Of a DNA stretch of 13,127 nucleotides, positions 1 to 7,196 are shown one piece after another; within the stretch, counting starts at the first letter, position 1; every line of letters starts with the position of its first letter. The position numbers were made by a program, and so were the translations under genes. This stretch comes from Pseudomonadota bacterium (GTDB lineage Bacteria; Pseudomonadota; Alphaproteobacteria; Rhizobiales; Aestuariivirgaceae), in contig JAEKFU010000679.1 of NCBI GenBank assembly GCA_016522385.1, forward strand, positions 1-13,127. Direction: 5' to 3'. Under the pieces are notes generated by a model. It was not told where the DNA came from. It searched no databases and was given only the letters and a program-made list of their open reading frames with translations.

Positions 1-1622
1 AATTCCGGCCATTCGGAAGCACTGCAGGCGCCGAGCGGTGAACGACCGATCCCCTTGAGTTTCTTCAGCTTGGCATCGACAAAATTGATATGGACCGGGA
101 TCACCATTCCGGAACCCTCCCAGATCAGCATCTGCATCTCACAGAACATCGCCTTGCGCTTGGCGGCATCCGTCTCGGCGGCGGACAGCCGAAGGAGCTC
201 GCCCATGCGCTCGTTCTTCCAAACCGTATCGTTCCATGGCGCATCCGGTGCAAAGGCGATCGACAGCATCGCATGTGCTGTCGGACGCATATTCCAGGTC
301 ACCACATTGATGGGTTTCTGCAGCCAGATCGCACCCCAGTACCCGTCTGTCGGCACCTTCTTGACCTGGAGGTTGAAGCCGATCTTGGCCGCCTCGCGCT
401 GCATCAGCAACACGGTGTCTGTGATTCCAATATTGACATCGGCTGAATAGACTTCCGCAGATGTTACACCTGACTTCTTCAGATGGAACTTTGCCTTGTC
501 CGGATCGAACGGGCGCTGCGGGACATCAGCACAATGGTCGGGATAGGCTGGACTGATTGGATGATCATTGCCAACGACCCCGTGTCCTTTGAGGATGGTT
601 TTCACAATTCGCTTGCGGCGCTGCAGATATTTCATTGCCAGCACAAAGTCGTCATTGCTGCCCGGTGCCTTATCTTTCATGCAGCAGATGCCGATATAGG
701 CACCAGTGGGCGTCGACATGATCTCCGCGTTGGCGCTGCCTTCGACCTGACCGATGGCCTTGGGGTCAATCGCCATCATCAATTGAACATCTTCGGCCAG
801 TAACGCGTTCACTCTTGCCACTTTGTCGGTGATGCCAAAGATTTCAATCTGGTCGAGATGGGGCGGATCGCGCCAATAGTTGTCGTTGCGTGTGGTGACC
901 GAGCGGACACCTGCCTTGAACTCCTGAAGCACAAACGGCCCGGTGCCGACCGGCTTCTGGAAATCGGTCCAGCCGTCTTTGAGGATCTTGAAGTGGAAAG
1001 TCCCAAGAACCGCCGGCAGGTCGGCATTCGGGTTGTCGAGAATGGCTTTGACGGTATGGCTGTCGAGCTTTTTCCATTCTTTGACGGATGCTACAAGTGT
1101 CTTGGCATTTGACGTCGAGTCTTTACCCAGGTGGCGATTCATAGAGTAGATGATGTCATCGGCAGTCAGTTTGCTGCCGTCATGGAACTCCACGCCTTTG
1201 CGGATTTTGAACGTCCACTCGGTTGCATCCTTATTGGCCTCGAAAGACTCCGCTAGTTCGGGTTGCGACGTGATATCGTCGTCGAGTTGAACGAGGCTAT
1301 TGTAGATAGCCCGTCCGCGGACATAGTCGATTGTCGAAGTGAAGCTGATCGGGTCAAGAGTATCCGAAGGGCCGTGCAAATCCGCGGCGAAGCGTACATT
1401 GCCGCCTTTCTTAGGCGTTGCCGCGATCGCTTCGCCGACGGCAGTCACCATGGAACTGGCAGCACCAATCGTTGCGCCCATCGCGATGAGCCAAGACATC
1501 ACTTCGCGACGAGTTGCACCCTTCTTGAGGGCGTTGATCACTGCTAGCCGATCGGTTTCTGATATCGAGTCGTACTGGGTGTTCTGGTGTTCAATACTGT
1601 TTGGACCATTTCGATTAGTCAT
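1..1622 (-). CDS. ABC transporter substrate-binding protein, family 5 (peptide/opine/nickel type), C-terminus cut by window edge
   Basis: Periplasmic solute receptor that would deliver a peptide or small amino-acid-like ligand to an ABC importer. The frame is open for 540 codons from ATG 1622 to the left edge with no stop. The start is set by GGAGG at 1631-1635, eight bases upstream. Residues 1-35 are polar. A twin-arginine motif (TRREVMSWL, Arg38-Arg39) then precedes a hydrophobic stretch (about 42-61) and an AIA-A cleavage-like site near 67, so Tat export is likely. The mature part has SBP_bac_5 hallmarks: KKGGNVRFA, then ELAESFEANKDATEWTFKIR, GVEFHDGSKLTADDIIYSM and PVGTGPFVLQEF. Family members are usually about 530-570 residues, so only a short tail is missing. 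Permease and ATPase genes would be expected beyond the left edge. Family is confident; ligand is unknown, though the nearby catabolic genes suggest their substrate. Confidence 0.9.
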   Translation of the reverse strand, partial: MTNRNGPNSIEHQNTQYDSISETDRLAVINALKKGATRREVMSWLIAMGATIGAASSMVTAVGEAIAATPKKGGNVRFAADLHGPSDTLDPISFTSTIDYVRGRAIYNSLVQLDDDITSQPELAESFEANKDATEWTFKIRKGVEFHDGSKLTADDIIYSMNRHLGKDSTSNAKTLVASVKEWKKLDSHTVKAILDNPNADLPAVLGTFHFKILKDGWTDFQKPVGTGPFVLQEFKAGVRSVTTRNDNYWRDPPHLDQIEIFGITDKVARVNALLAEDVQLMMAIDPKAIGQVEGSANAEIMSTPTGAYIGICCMKDKAPGSNDDFVLAMKYLQRRKRIVKTILKGHGVVGNDHPISPAYPDHCADVPQRPFDPDKAKFHLKKSGVTSAEVYSADVNIGITDTVLLMQREAAKIGFNLQVKKVPTDGYWGAIWLQKPINVVTWNMRPTAHAMLSIAFAPDAPWNDTVWKNERMGELLRLSAAETDAAKRKAMFCEMQMLIWEGSGMVIPVHINFVDAKLKKLKGIGRSPLGACSASEWPE

Positions 1623-1695
1623 TTGAGATTCCTCCGCTGTTGGACACGCTTGCGAAACTGCAATCATGCGCAGCTTCGTGTCCGCTGATCTTGGT

Positions 1696-1759
1696 GGTTA
1701 GGCGTTCGGAGTTAAGGTTAGGCACGCTTATGATGGCCGCACATGAACGTCGCCTAACC
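1696..1759. promoter_or_regulatory. Three copies of GGTTAGGC, possible operator cluster
   Basis: GGTTAGGCG at 1696-1704 and GGTTAGGC at 1716-1723 are direct copies 20 bp apart, about two helical turns. A third, inverted copy (CGCCTAACC) is at 1751-1759. The first and third also share a flanking TTG, giving a 9 bp perfect inverted repeat with 46 bp between the arms. The cluster lies 74-137 bp upstream of the binding-protein start, where a regulator might bind. Function is inferred from spacing only. Confidence 0.35.
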
Positions 1760-2005
1760 GGCAACTGCGCCCTGGCCACTCTGCGGAATCGGGTTCAGCG
1801 ATTTCGATTCAGGCATCTGAGTGTGCGAAACTGATTGGTGCTTCTTCGGTCCATGCAGTTCAGCTTCGGCTTTAGGACGTGGCCTGATCCAAAGATAGAC
1901 TAGCGCGTAACGGCAGCGCTGTAAAATAGTCAACTGCGACATGTCGAAAGAGGTTCAATTTGTTCGTCTGTCGCAGTCCAACCACCGGCTCGAAACGTGA
2001 ACGTA

Positions 2006-2091
2006 CTTTGCAAAGAAGAGACAGTTTCGCGCTGCGAAAGCAGAACTCGTAACCGATATCGTCCGAAATGCGGACCAAAGCGGAATTGGTC
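2006..2091. repeat. Run of four short inverted repeats
   Basis: In order: CTTTGCAAAG (2006-2015, perfect palindrome); TTTCGC-GCT-GCGAAA (2025-2039); GTCCG-AAATG-CGGAC (2061-2075); and GACCAA with TTGGTC (2073-2091, 7-nt gap). They lie 42-127 bp past the end of the VOC gene, so one or more could act as a transcript end, although none has a clean T run. They could also be regulator sites. Confidence 0.35.
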
Positions 2092-2132
2092 GGACTGCCA
2101 ACTGAACGGCAGCTTCGTGCCAGTGACAGATG

Positions 2133-2519
2133 TCAGTAGGGCGGCTCATTCGGTGTCACTTCGCGTAGCGAGCAGATGTTTCCATCCGGGTCTTTGAAGT
2201 CGCCAACGGTCCCCCAGACTTCCCTCCGTATGGCAACATCGACGCCCCTTTCGGCGAGTTCGGCCGCCGCTGCTTCAACATCAATCACATTGAACCTCAA
2301 CCAAACTGGATTTTGCTTGATTGTCTTTCCCGCTGGTCTGGCTTCACCGCCCGTTTCAATCATGAGATACGTGTCCGCTCCGAAATCGAAGACGGTTAGT
2401 TTCGAGTGCCCGTCGTGCAGAACTTCTCGTATCGGAAGCTGCAAGTCGTTTGCGTAGAACGCGACGCATTCATTGTAATTTTCGGTGCAAAGTATCACGC
2501 CTGTTCGTTCGAACTTCAC
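2133..2519 (-). CDS. VOC-superfamily (glyoxalase/bleomycin-resistance fold) protein, 128 aa
   Basis: Small cytosolic protein of the vicinal oxygen chelate fold. The start is GTG at 2519, because AAGGAG lies at 2527-2532, seven bases upstream. The longer frame from 2549 would put this site inside the gene. The two beta-alpha-beta-beta-beta halves are visible: residues 5-57 (NECVAFYANDLQLPIRE, then FDFGADTYLMIET) and 74-120 (WLRFNVIDVEAAAAELAERG, then VWGTVGDFKDPDGNICSL). The DPDGN turn (110-114) is typical. The usual N-terminal His ligand is not obvious, and the Glu normally found in DPDGNxxEL is Ser118, so the metal site may be altered or lost. It follows the two enolases on the same strand after a 141 bp gap and may have its own promoter. 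It could be an isomerase, a dioxygenase-like enzyme or a binding protein. Confidence 0.85.
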   Translation of the reverse strand: MKFERTGVILCTENYNECVAFYANDLQLPIREVLHDGHSKLTVFDFGADTYLMIETGGEARPAGKTIKQNPVWLRFNVIDVEAAAAELAERGVDVAIRREVWGTVGDFKDPDGNICSLREVTPNEPPY

Positions 2520-2526
2520 ATTGGCT

Positions 2527-2532
2527 CTCCTT
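2527..2532 (-). promoter_or_regulatory. Ribosome-binding site fixing the GTG start of the VOC gene
   Basis: AAGGAG on the minus strand, seven bases before GTG 2519. An ATG overlaps one base upstream but is out of frame and followed directly by TGA, so GTG is the start. Confidence 0.7.
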
Positions 2533-2605
2533 GCATACCCGTGCAGCAATGAACCATGTGAGGCAGGTTACCAGTCTGCAGTGTTTCATGCACGGCAACG
2601 GGTCG

Positions 2606-2642
2606 GACTGATCAACATGCCATCGGTGCGAGACAGGCCAGA
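2606..2642 (+). repeat. Dispersed imperfect repeat, copy 1
   Basis: The first 27 bases match 23 of 27 in copy 2 (8453-8479), same orientation. The core is GATCA, A or G, CATGCCATCGGT. A further five bases (CCAGA) match at the same offset. It lies between the second enolase and the VOC gene, 87-123 bp upstream of the VOC start. Function is unknown: an operator, or a remnant of a small dispersed element. Confidence 0.5.
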
Positions 2643-2660
2643 AAGAGACATCCGGGGCGG

Positions 2661-3764
2661 TCACGTGTAGGTGTGTAGCGGTTCACCCAACACGGTCATA
2701 TCCGGATCCACGCCCAGTCCGGCCTTCTCATTGGTATTGAGAAAGCCATCGACAACCATGGGCGCATCTTCGTCGTAACGAAGTTTGGAGAAATAGGTCG
2801 ACACATAGGTGGCGGCGAACGTGCTCTCAGAGGTCGAAACGGCCATGTGTGCCTGCGCTGCAGCGGAAAGATCTGCGCCCCAGGCGTCGTCTACCGTCAT
2901 GATCTTTCCCGCCGCAGTACACACGTCGCGGATGAGGCGCATGCCGGTGATGCCGCCGACACGGGTGATCTTGCAACCGATACCCTCGAAGCAATTATCG
3001 GCCAGGGCGCGCAACAAGAGTTTGATGTCCGTCATGCATTCATCAAGGATCATTGGCTGGCGCACCTGTCGGCGAATGGCAAGGCATTCCTCGTAGGTCA
3101 AACAGGGCTGCTCTATGTAGAAGTCGATGTCTTCGGTGGCCCGCAATATGCGTAGCGCTTGATGGGTCTTCCAGGCCTTGTTGCCATCAACGACGAGGGT
3201 TTCGCCGGGCCGGATGCACTCGCCTGCCTTGCGAATACGGGCGATGTCCAATTCAAGATTGCTTCCCCGGCCTACCTTTAGCTGGAAGTGGGTGAAACCT
3301 TCACCGCGATATTGTTCCATCCGGGCTTGCACCGTCTCGACAGGTCCCATCTCGATCTCAGGATAAGCGCGGGCCTTATCCTGCCGGCGTCCGCCGATCA
3401 GGTGATAAACCGGCTTGCCGTAGGCCTTGCCAGTTATGTCCCAGCAAGCAATGTCAATGGCGGACTTGGCGTACTCACCGCCCATCAGCCACTTGTTCAT
3501 TGTGTCATTGATGCAATCGGTCTGGGTCGGGTCCTGGCCGATCAGTCCCGGCGCCATCTCTTCGATTGCCGCGCGTACGCCAAGGGCGTGTTCCGGCTGA
3601 TAGGTCGACGCAATCGGGCACACCTCGCCCCAACCAACCAGACCGGTATCCGTCTCCAGCCGGACGACCGTGTCATCAAGCGCTTCATAGGTCTTGTTGG
3701 GATACCGTTTCGGCTTCTCCAGCGGGATGTCGAGCTGGAAAACGTCGAGGCGATTGATCTTCAT
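2661..3764 (-). CDS. Enolase-superfamily (mandelate racemase/muconate lactonizing type) enzyme, paralogue A
   Basis: Likely Mg-dependent racemase, epimerase or dehydratase acting on a carboxylate by alpha-proton abstraction. At 367 aa it is full length. The capping domain (1-about 125) begins MKINRLDVFQLDIP and includes TDTGLVGWGEVCP. In the barrel, the expected residues are Lys163 (FQLKVG), metal ligands Asp193 (VVDGN), Glu218 (YIEQP) and Asp241 (ILDE), and the opposite-face Lys265 (GIGCKITRVGG). The first Lys of the classical KxK motif is Gln161. The start lies two bases after the stop of the upstream enolase, so the two are probably translationally coupled. It is clearly related to the products at 3767-4891 and 7197-8294 but is not a recent copy. 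Two catalytic lysines favour epimerase or racemase chemistry, as in hydroxyproline-betaine epimerase; dehydration is also possible. The family is certain, the substrate is not. Confidence 0.93.
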   Translation of the reverse strand: MKINRLDVFQLDIPLEKPKRYPNKTYEALDDTVVRLETDTGLVGWGEVCPIASTYQPEHALGVRAAIEEMAPGLIGQDPTQTDCINDTMNKWLMGGEYAKSAIDIACWDITGKAYGKPVYHLIGGRRQDKARAYPEIEMGPVETVQARMEQYRGEGFTHFQLKVGRGSNLELDIARIRKAGECIRPGETLVVDGNKAWKTHQALRILRATEDIDFYIEQPCLTYEECLAIRRQVRQPMILDECMTDIKLLLRALADNCFEGIGCKITRVGGITGMRLIRDVCTAAGKIMTVDDAWGADLSAAAQAHMAVSTSESTFAATYVSTYFSKLRYDEDAPMVVDGFLNTNEKAGLGVDPDMTVLGEPLHTYT

Positions 3765-3766
3765 GA

Positions 3767-4891
3767 CTAAACCCCATAAGTGGCGATTGGGTCTCCAAGG
3801 GTGACCAGCTCCGGCGTGATGGACAGACCTGGTTCATTCGGCGCTGCAACGCCACCATCCTTTAATGGCGCATCGAACCGGGCGAGCGACTTGGCAACCA
3901 TCGATCGGGTGTCCAGCGCACATCGCAGCATATGTCTTGGTGTTGATTGGGCGGCATGCAATACGGCGGCAAACGCAATTTCTGAGCCGACCGTGTCCTG
4001 GATGCTGACGATGAGACCGGCGGCCCGGCAGATGTCGCGATGGCGGCGCATGCGAGTGAGGCCGCCCTGTTTGGAAACTTTCAGGCCGATGCCGTCACAG
4101 GCATCACAGCTGATGGCGTGGATGAGATCTTCCTCGCTCTCAACCAACTCGTCGAGCAGGATGGGGATGGAGGTAAGTCGGCGCAACGAGAGCGTTTCGC
4201 GCCAGCTCGCACAGGGGGCTTCCAGCACAAAGTCCATCCCCTGAGGCAGGAGCTGCAACATGCGCAGCGCATGCTCCACGGTCAGCCCGCCATTTGCATC
4301 AGCCAGAAACCACTCTTGAGGCGTCTTGTCCGACAGACATGCCTTGATACGTTCGGCATCCAGTTGCGGGCCACCTTCTTCAGTGCTGGCGCCGATCTTT
4401 ATCGAGTGTCCCAAAAACCCGTTTACACGATGCCGGTCGACATTCTCACGCATGGCATCCGGGTCGTCGCTACCAATTGAGGAGATGACAGGAACCAAAC
4501 CCTCGATCCTGCCGCCAAGCAGATCACAGACCGGCATCTGTGTCGACTTGCCGAGGATGTCCCAGCAGGCGACATCGATGGCAGTCTTGGCGGCACGCTG
4601 GCCTGTGAGAACGCTGTCCATGGCATCGTTGATGCGATCCAGGTGCCGCGGGTCCTGGCCAAGGAGCACCGGCGCGAGCAGCTCGATACCGGCACGTACG
4701 CCGGCTGCATGGGCTGCAACATATGTTGGCCCGAACGGTGTCGATTCCCCCCAACCGTCAAATCCGGCGTCGGTTGAAAGCCGCACGATGGTGGCATCGA
4801 AGCCGTCGTAGGTGCGGCCCCCGGACAGGCGATAGATGCCTCCGGCGTAGGGCAGATCGACCTGATAGACATCTATGCGGGTGACCTTCAT
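3767..4891 (-). CDS. Enolase-superfamily enzyme, paralogue B, similar to 4-hydroxyproline-betaine 2-epimerase (HpbD) or cis-3-hydroxy-L-proline dehydratase
   Basis: At 374 aa it is full length. From memory, its stretches LPYAGGIYRLSGGR, GWGESTPFGPTYVAAH, GHSIKIGAS, VLEAPCASWRET, GLKVSKQGGLTR, SIQDTVGS and QSTPRHMLRCALDTRSM closely resemble the HpbD / cis-3-hydroxyproline dehydratase subgroup. Catalytic residues are Lys165 (SIK; the first Lys of KxK is Ser163), Asp198 (ADAN), Glu224 (LEAP), Asp247 (LDE) and Lys271 (GLKVSK). The two lysines on opposite faces of the barrel suit a 1,1-proton-transfer epimerase. The tail, with STPRH..LRCALDTR followed by DAPLKDGG, looks more like HpbD than the dehydratase. 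The start lies 12 bases after the dehydrogenase stop at 4904, and the stop lies two bases before the next enolase, so it is the middle of a tight operon. A recognisable Rieske betaine demethylase, expected in the known hydroxyproline-betaine pathway, is absent from this window. Confidence 0.92.
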   Translation of the reverse strand: MKVTRIDVYQVDLPYAGGIYRLSGGRTYDGFDATIVRLSTDAGFDGWGESTPFGPTYVAAHAAGVRAGIELLAPVLLGQDPRHLDRINDAMDSVLTGQRAAKTAIDVACWDILGKSTQMPVCDLLGGRIEGLVPVISSIGSDDPDAMRENVDRHRVNGFLGHSIKIGASTEEGGPQLDAERIKACLSDKTPQEWFLADANGGLTVEHALRMLQLLPQGMDFVLEAPCASWRETLSLRRLTSIPILLDELVESEEDLIHAISCDACDGIGLKVSKQGGLTRMRRHRDICRAAGLIVSIQDTVGSEIAFAAVLHAAQSTPRHMLRCALDTRSMVAKSLARFDAPLKDGGVAAPNEPGLSITPELVTLGDPIATYGV

Positions 4892-4903
4892 GAGCCGATG
4901 CGT

Positions 4904-6001
4904 TCATGCAGGCGGAACAAGAACGAGCTTGCCGGTGAACTTCTTGGCCAGGAATTCTTCCTGGGCCTGAGCGATGTCGCTCAACGGAAAGGTCTTGGCA
5001 ACGAGGGGGCGGATTTCATCGCGCTCTATGTAAGTGACCAGGTTCTCGAACACGACGTCTTCCTGGAAAGTGCAGCCGATCAGTGTCAGGTCTTTCAGGT
5101 AGAGCGTGCGGACATCCAGCTCTACCAGCGGACCGGCAATAGCCCCCGCAGTGGCATAGCGTCCGCCGAGCTTCAGGACATCTAACAGGCTCGGCCAGGC
5201 ATCACCGGCGACGAGGTCGACGACAACATCGACAGAGTTTCGCCCGACGGCCTCGACCATATCGGAATTGCGGTCGATGGCTTCATCGGCACCAACCTGG
5301 CGAACATCGTCCGCCTTCAATGCGCTGGCCACTGCGATGACATGAGCGCCACGACGCTTGGCGAGCTGTATGGCGGCCAAACCGACGCCCCCCGATGCGC
5401 CGGTGATGAGCACGCGTTCGGCATCAACATTCGCTCGGTGCAGCATGTTCTCTGCGGTTGAGTAGGCGCACGGGATCGAGGCCAGTTCGGCATCGGACCA
5501 GTCACACTCCACCTTGTGGGTTTCGCGCGATGGCGCTTTGGCGTATTGGGCAAATCCGCCATCGCACTCCGAACCGAATGTCCAACACTCAAAAGGGCGA
5601 TAGTCGACGTAACTACGCAGCATGTTCCTAACGATCACCCGCTCGCCAATCCGCGATGACTCTACGCGGTCACCGACCGCCACGATCCGGCCGCAGCAAT
5701 CGGCCCCCTGGATGCGCGGAAACACCATAGGCACGCCGGACCACGTGGCATCGTCGTCGTCGACTTCATCGAAGCCTTCCGCACCACCCTCGTCGGTCGC
5801 GTCCTTGACCTTCTTTGAGTACCAACCGATGCGCGTGTTGATGTCGGTATTGTTGACCCCTGCAGCCGCGACCTTGATGAGAACCTCGCCTGGCCCCGGC
5901 ACCGGCGTTGCAACATCGCTGCGAAAGTGCAGCATCTCAAGCCCGCCATGGCCTATGAGCTGTACTGCGGACATCTCAGACGGGATTTCGGCTGCCATCA
6001 T
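4904..6001 (-). CDS. Zinc-independent medium-chain dehydrogenase (alcohol dehydrogenase/quinone oxidoreductase family)
   Basis: NAD(P)H-dependent oxidoreductase of the MDR superfamily, about 364 aa. Two ATGs are adjacent (6001 and 5998). GAGGGG at 6005-6010 is three bases from the first and six from the second, so 5998 may be the true start. Positions below count from 5998. The N-terminal domain has PGPGEVLIKVAAAGVNNTD. Cys is replaced by Asn where a zinc ligand would sit, and there is no four-Cys structural zinc loop, so it looks zinc-free. An acidic insert (about 62-86, including FDEVDDDDATW) precedes FPRIQGADCCGRI. The Rossmann motif is ITGASGGVG (198-206). The frame stays open about 370 bases upstream, but that part crosses the divergent promoter and is antisense to the molybdoenzyme gene. 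First gene of the leftward operon; it may oxidise or reduce a product of the enolases. Confidence 0.9.
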   Translation of the reverse strand: MMAAEIPSEMSAVQLIGHGGLEMLHFRSDVATPVPGPGEVLIKVAAAGVNNTDINTRIGWYSKKVKDATDEGGAEGFDEVDDDDATWSGVPMVFPRIQGADCCGRIVAVGDRVESSRIGERVIVRNMLRSYVDYRPFECWTFGSECDGGFAQYAKAPSRETHKVECDWSDAELASIPCAYSTAENMLHRANVDAERVLITGASGGVGLAAIQLAKRRGAHVIAVASALKADDVRQVGADEAIDRNSDMVEAVGRNSVDVVVDLVAGDAWPSLLDVLKLGGRYATAGAIAGPLVELDVRTLYLKDLTLIGCTFQEDVVFENLVTYIERDEIRPLVAKTFPLSDIAQAQEEFLAKKFTGKLVLVPPA

Positions 6002-6004
6002 GCA

Positions 6005-6010
6005 CCCCTC
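6005..6010 (-). promoter_or_regulatory. Ribosome-binding site deciding the dehydrogenase start
   Basis: GAGGGG on the minus strand, three bases before ATG 6001 and six before ATG 5998. It supports a start here and argues against a longer upstream extension. Confidence 0.55.
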
Positions 6011-6030
6011 TTGTTGTGTCGGTTCTGCGT

Positions 6031-6074
6031 TTCGCGAACGTCCGCTTGACAAGACGCAACCTAATGCCTGCGAA
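6031..6074. promoter_or_regulatory. Divergent promoter region with palindrome and a -35-like hexamer
   Basis: The 105 bp between the divergent starts (6001 and 6107) must drive both transcripts. TTCGCGAA (6031-6038) is a perfect 8 bp palindrome and an operator candidate. TTGACA at 6046-6051 is a perfect sigma-70 -35 hexamer facing right, but no strong -10 stands at the ideal distance; CGAATT is 19-20 bases on. One regulator could control both arms. Confidence 0.35.
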
Positions 6075-6106
6075 TTACAGTTCAAGCAAGATAAGCAGAT
6101 CAGGTA

Positions 6107-7168
6107 ATGGCCTACTGGGTAAAAGACGCAACCGGCATGATGGTGCTCGATCGCTCGCTTGAGCTGCCGCTGCATCAACAGGGTGACTACCTTACGCCTA
6201 ACGACCGGTTCTTCGTTTGCAACAGTGGCAGCACGCCCAGGATCGATGCCCAGCGTTACGTCCTGCGCATCATCGGAGATGGTGTTTCGAATGATCTGCG
6301 TCTTAACTACAACGATCTTGCAGCCATGCCGCATCGCACCGTGCCGGCGGTTCTTGAATGTGCCGGAAACCATCGCTCGCTATTCTTGGACGTGACGGGC
6401 GAGCAGCTCAACAATCCGACCGACATCCCCGACGTGATGTGGACGCTGGGCGGCGTCGGGATGGCAGAATGGCGCGGCGTTTGCCTACGTCATGTACTCG
6501 ACCGGGCCGGCATCAAGGACACCGCTTATCATGTCTGCCCAAAAGGTTCTGAGACCGATGCCCACGAGGGCGAGATCAAGATCCCCATCCCGGTCAACAA
6601 GGCGATGGACGAGGACACGATTCTCGCCCTGGAGATGAACGGCGAGCCATTGCCACCGGATCACGGGTTTCCCGTCCGGGTCATCGTACCCGGGTGGATC
6701 GGCGCCTATAGCGTGAAGTGGGTCCGCGAGATCGAAGTGTCCGCCACACCAATGCAGGTCACACGTAATACGGATTTCTATGTGCTCAAGGGCGACAATT
6801 GGCCGGAGGAGGGGATACCGATTACCGAACAGAACCTCAAGAGCAGCCTCGCGCTGCCGTGGCCGGCAAGACTGACTGCCGGCGATCATACAATTCACGG
6901 GTTTGCCCGTTCGCCGCGCAGTCCGATTAATGAGGTGTGTTGGAGCGATGATCAGGGCAAGACCTGGCGGTCAGCCCAACTCACCGGTCCGATTGAGAAA
7001 TACGGCTGGGTTCGGTTCCATTTTTCCTGGCGCGCCACGCCGGGACGACACGTGCTGATGACGCGGGCAACGAATCGCGCCGGCCGAACCCAGCCTGAAA
7101 CGGTTCCTTTCAACGCCGGCGGCTATCTGTTCAACGCCGTTCATCCACACCCGGTCTTCGTTGACTGA
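6107..7168 (+). CDS. Sulfite-oxidase-family molybdenum-cofactor enzyme, 353 aa
   Basis: Molybdopterin-dependent oxidoreductase of the sulfite oxidase fold. The cofactor domain holds TPNDRFFVCNSG (30-41) and VLECAGNHRS (82-91), where Cys85 should be the molybdenum ligand. It also holds DHGFPVRVIVPGWIGAYSVK (185-204), with Arg191 and Trp197. The C-terminal Mo-co dimerisation domain (about 220-353) has SPINEVCWSDDQGKTWRSA and GRHVLMTRATNRAG. No haem domain and no clear signal peptide are present, so it is probably soluble and cytoplasmic, unlike exported SorA-type enzymes. A weak AGG lies just before the ATG. It is divergent from the dehydrogenase and 28 bp upstream of the third enolase, so these two are likely co-transcribed. 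Sulfite may not be its substrate here; oxidation linked to the enolase pathway is an inference from context. Confidence 0.92.
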   Translation: MAYWVKDATGMMVLDRSLELPLHQQGDYLTPNDRFFVCNSGSTPRIDAQRYVLRIIGDGVSNDLRLNYNDLAAMPHRTVPAVLECAGNHRSLFLDVTGEQLNNPTDIPDVMWTLGGVGMAEWRGVCLRHVLDRAGIKDTAYHVCPKGSETDAHEGEIKIPIPVNKAMDEDTILALEMNGEPLPPDHGFPVRVIVPGWIGAYSVKWVREIEVSATPMQVTRNTDFYVLKGDNWPEEGIPITEQNLKSSLALPWPARLTAGDHTIHGFARSPRSPINEVCWSDDQGKTWRSAQLTGPIEKYGWVRFHFSWRATPGRHVLMTRATNRAGRTQPETVPFNAGGYLFNAVHPHPVFVD

Positions 7169-7196
7169 GCGCTGAAACGGACAAGGATTCGGCCGC

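Larger units (their letters stand above)
1623..2132. other. Non-coding stretch between the VOC gene and the binding-protein gene
   Basis: No convincing gene is seen in 510 bp; the short open frames here have no ribosome-binding site and no recognisable protein. It must hold the promoter of the binding-protein gene and the transcript end of the VOC gene. It contains three copies of GGTTAGGC (1696-1759) and a run of four short inverted repeats (2006-2091), listed separately. Confidence 0.6.

Noticed and set aside
3288..3770. Long plus-strand open frame antisense to the enolase genes, and similar frames at 3780-4811
   Set aside because: They are shadows of high-GC coding sequence on the minus strand, with Ala/Arg/Ser-rich products and no domain.
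5999..6373. A 125-codon upstream extension of the dehydrogenase frame
   Set aside because: It runs through the divergent intergenic region and is antisense to the start of the molybdoenzyme gene. A ribosome-binding site at 6005-6010 and the start of homology favour ATG 6001 or 5998.
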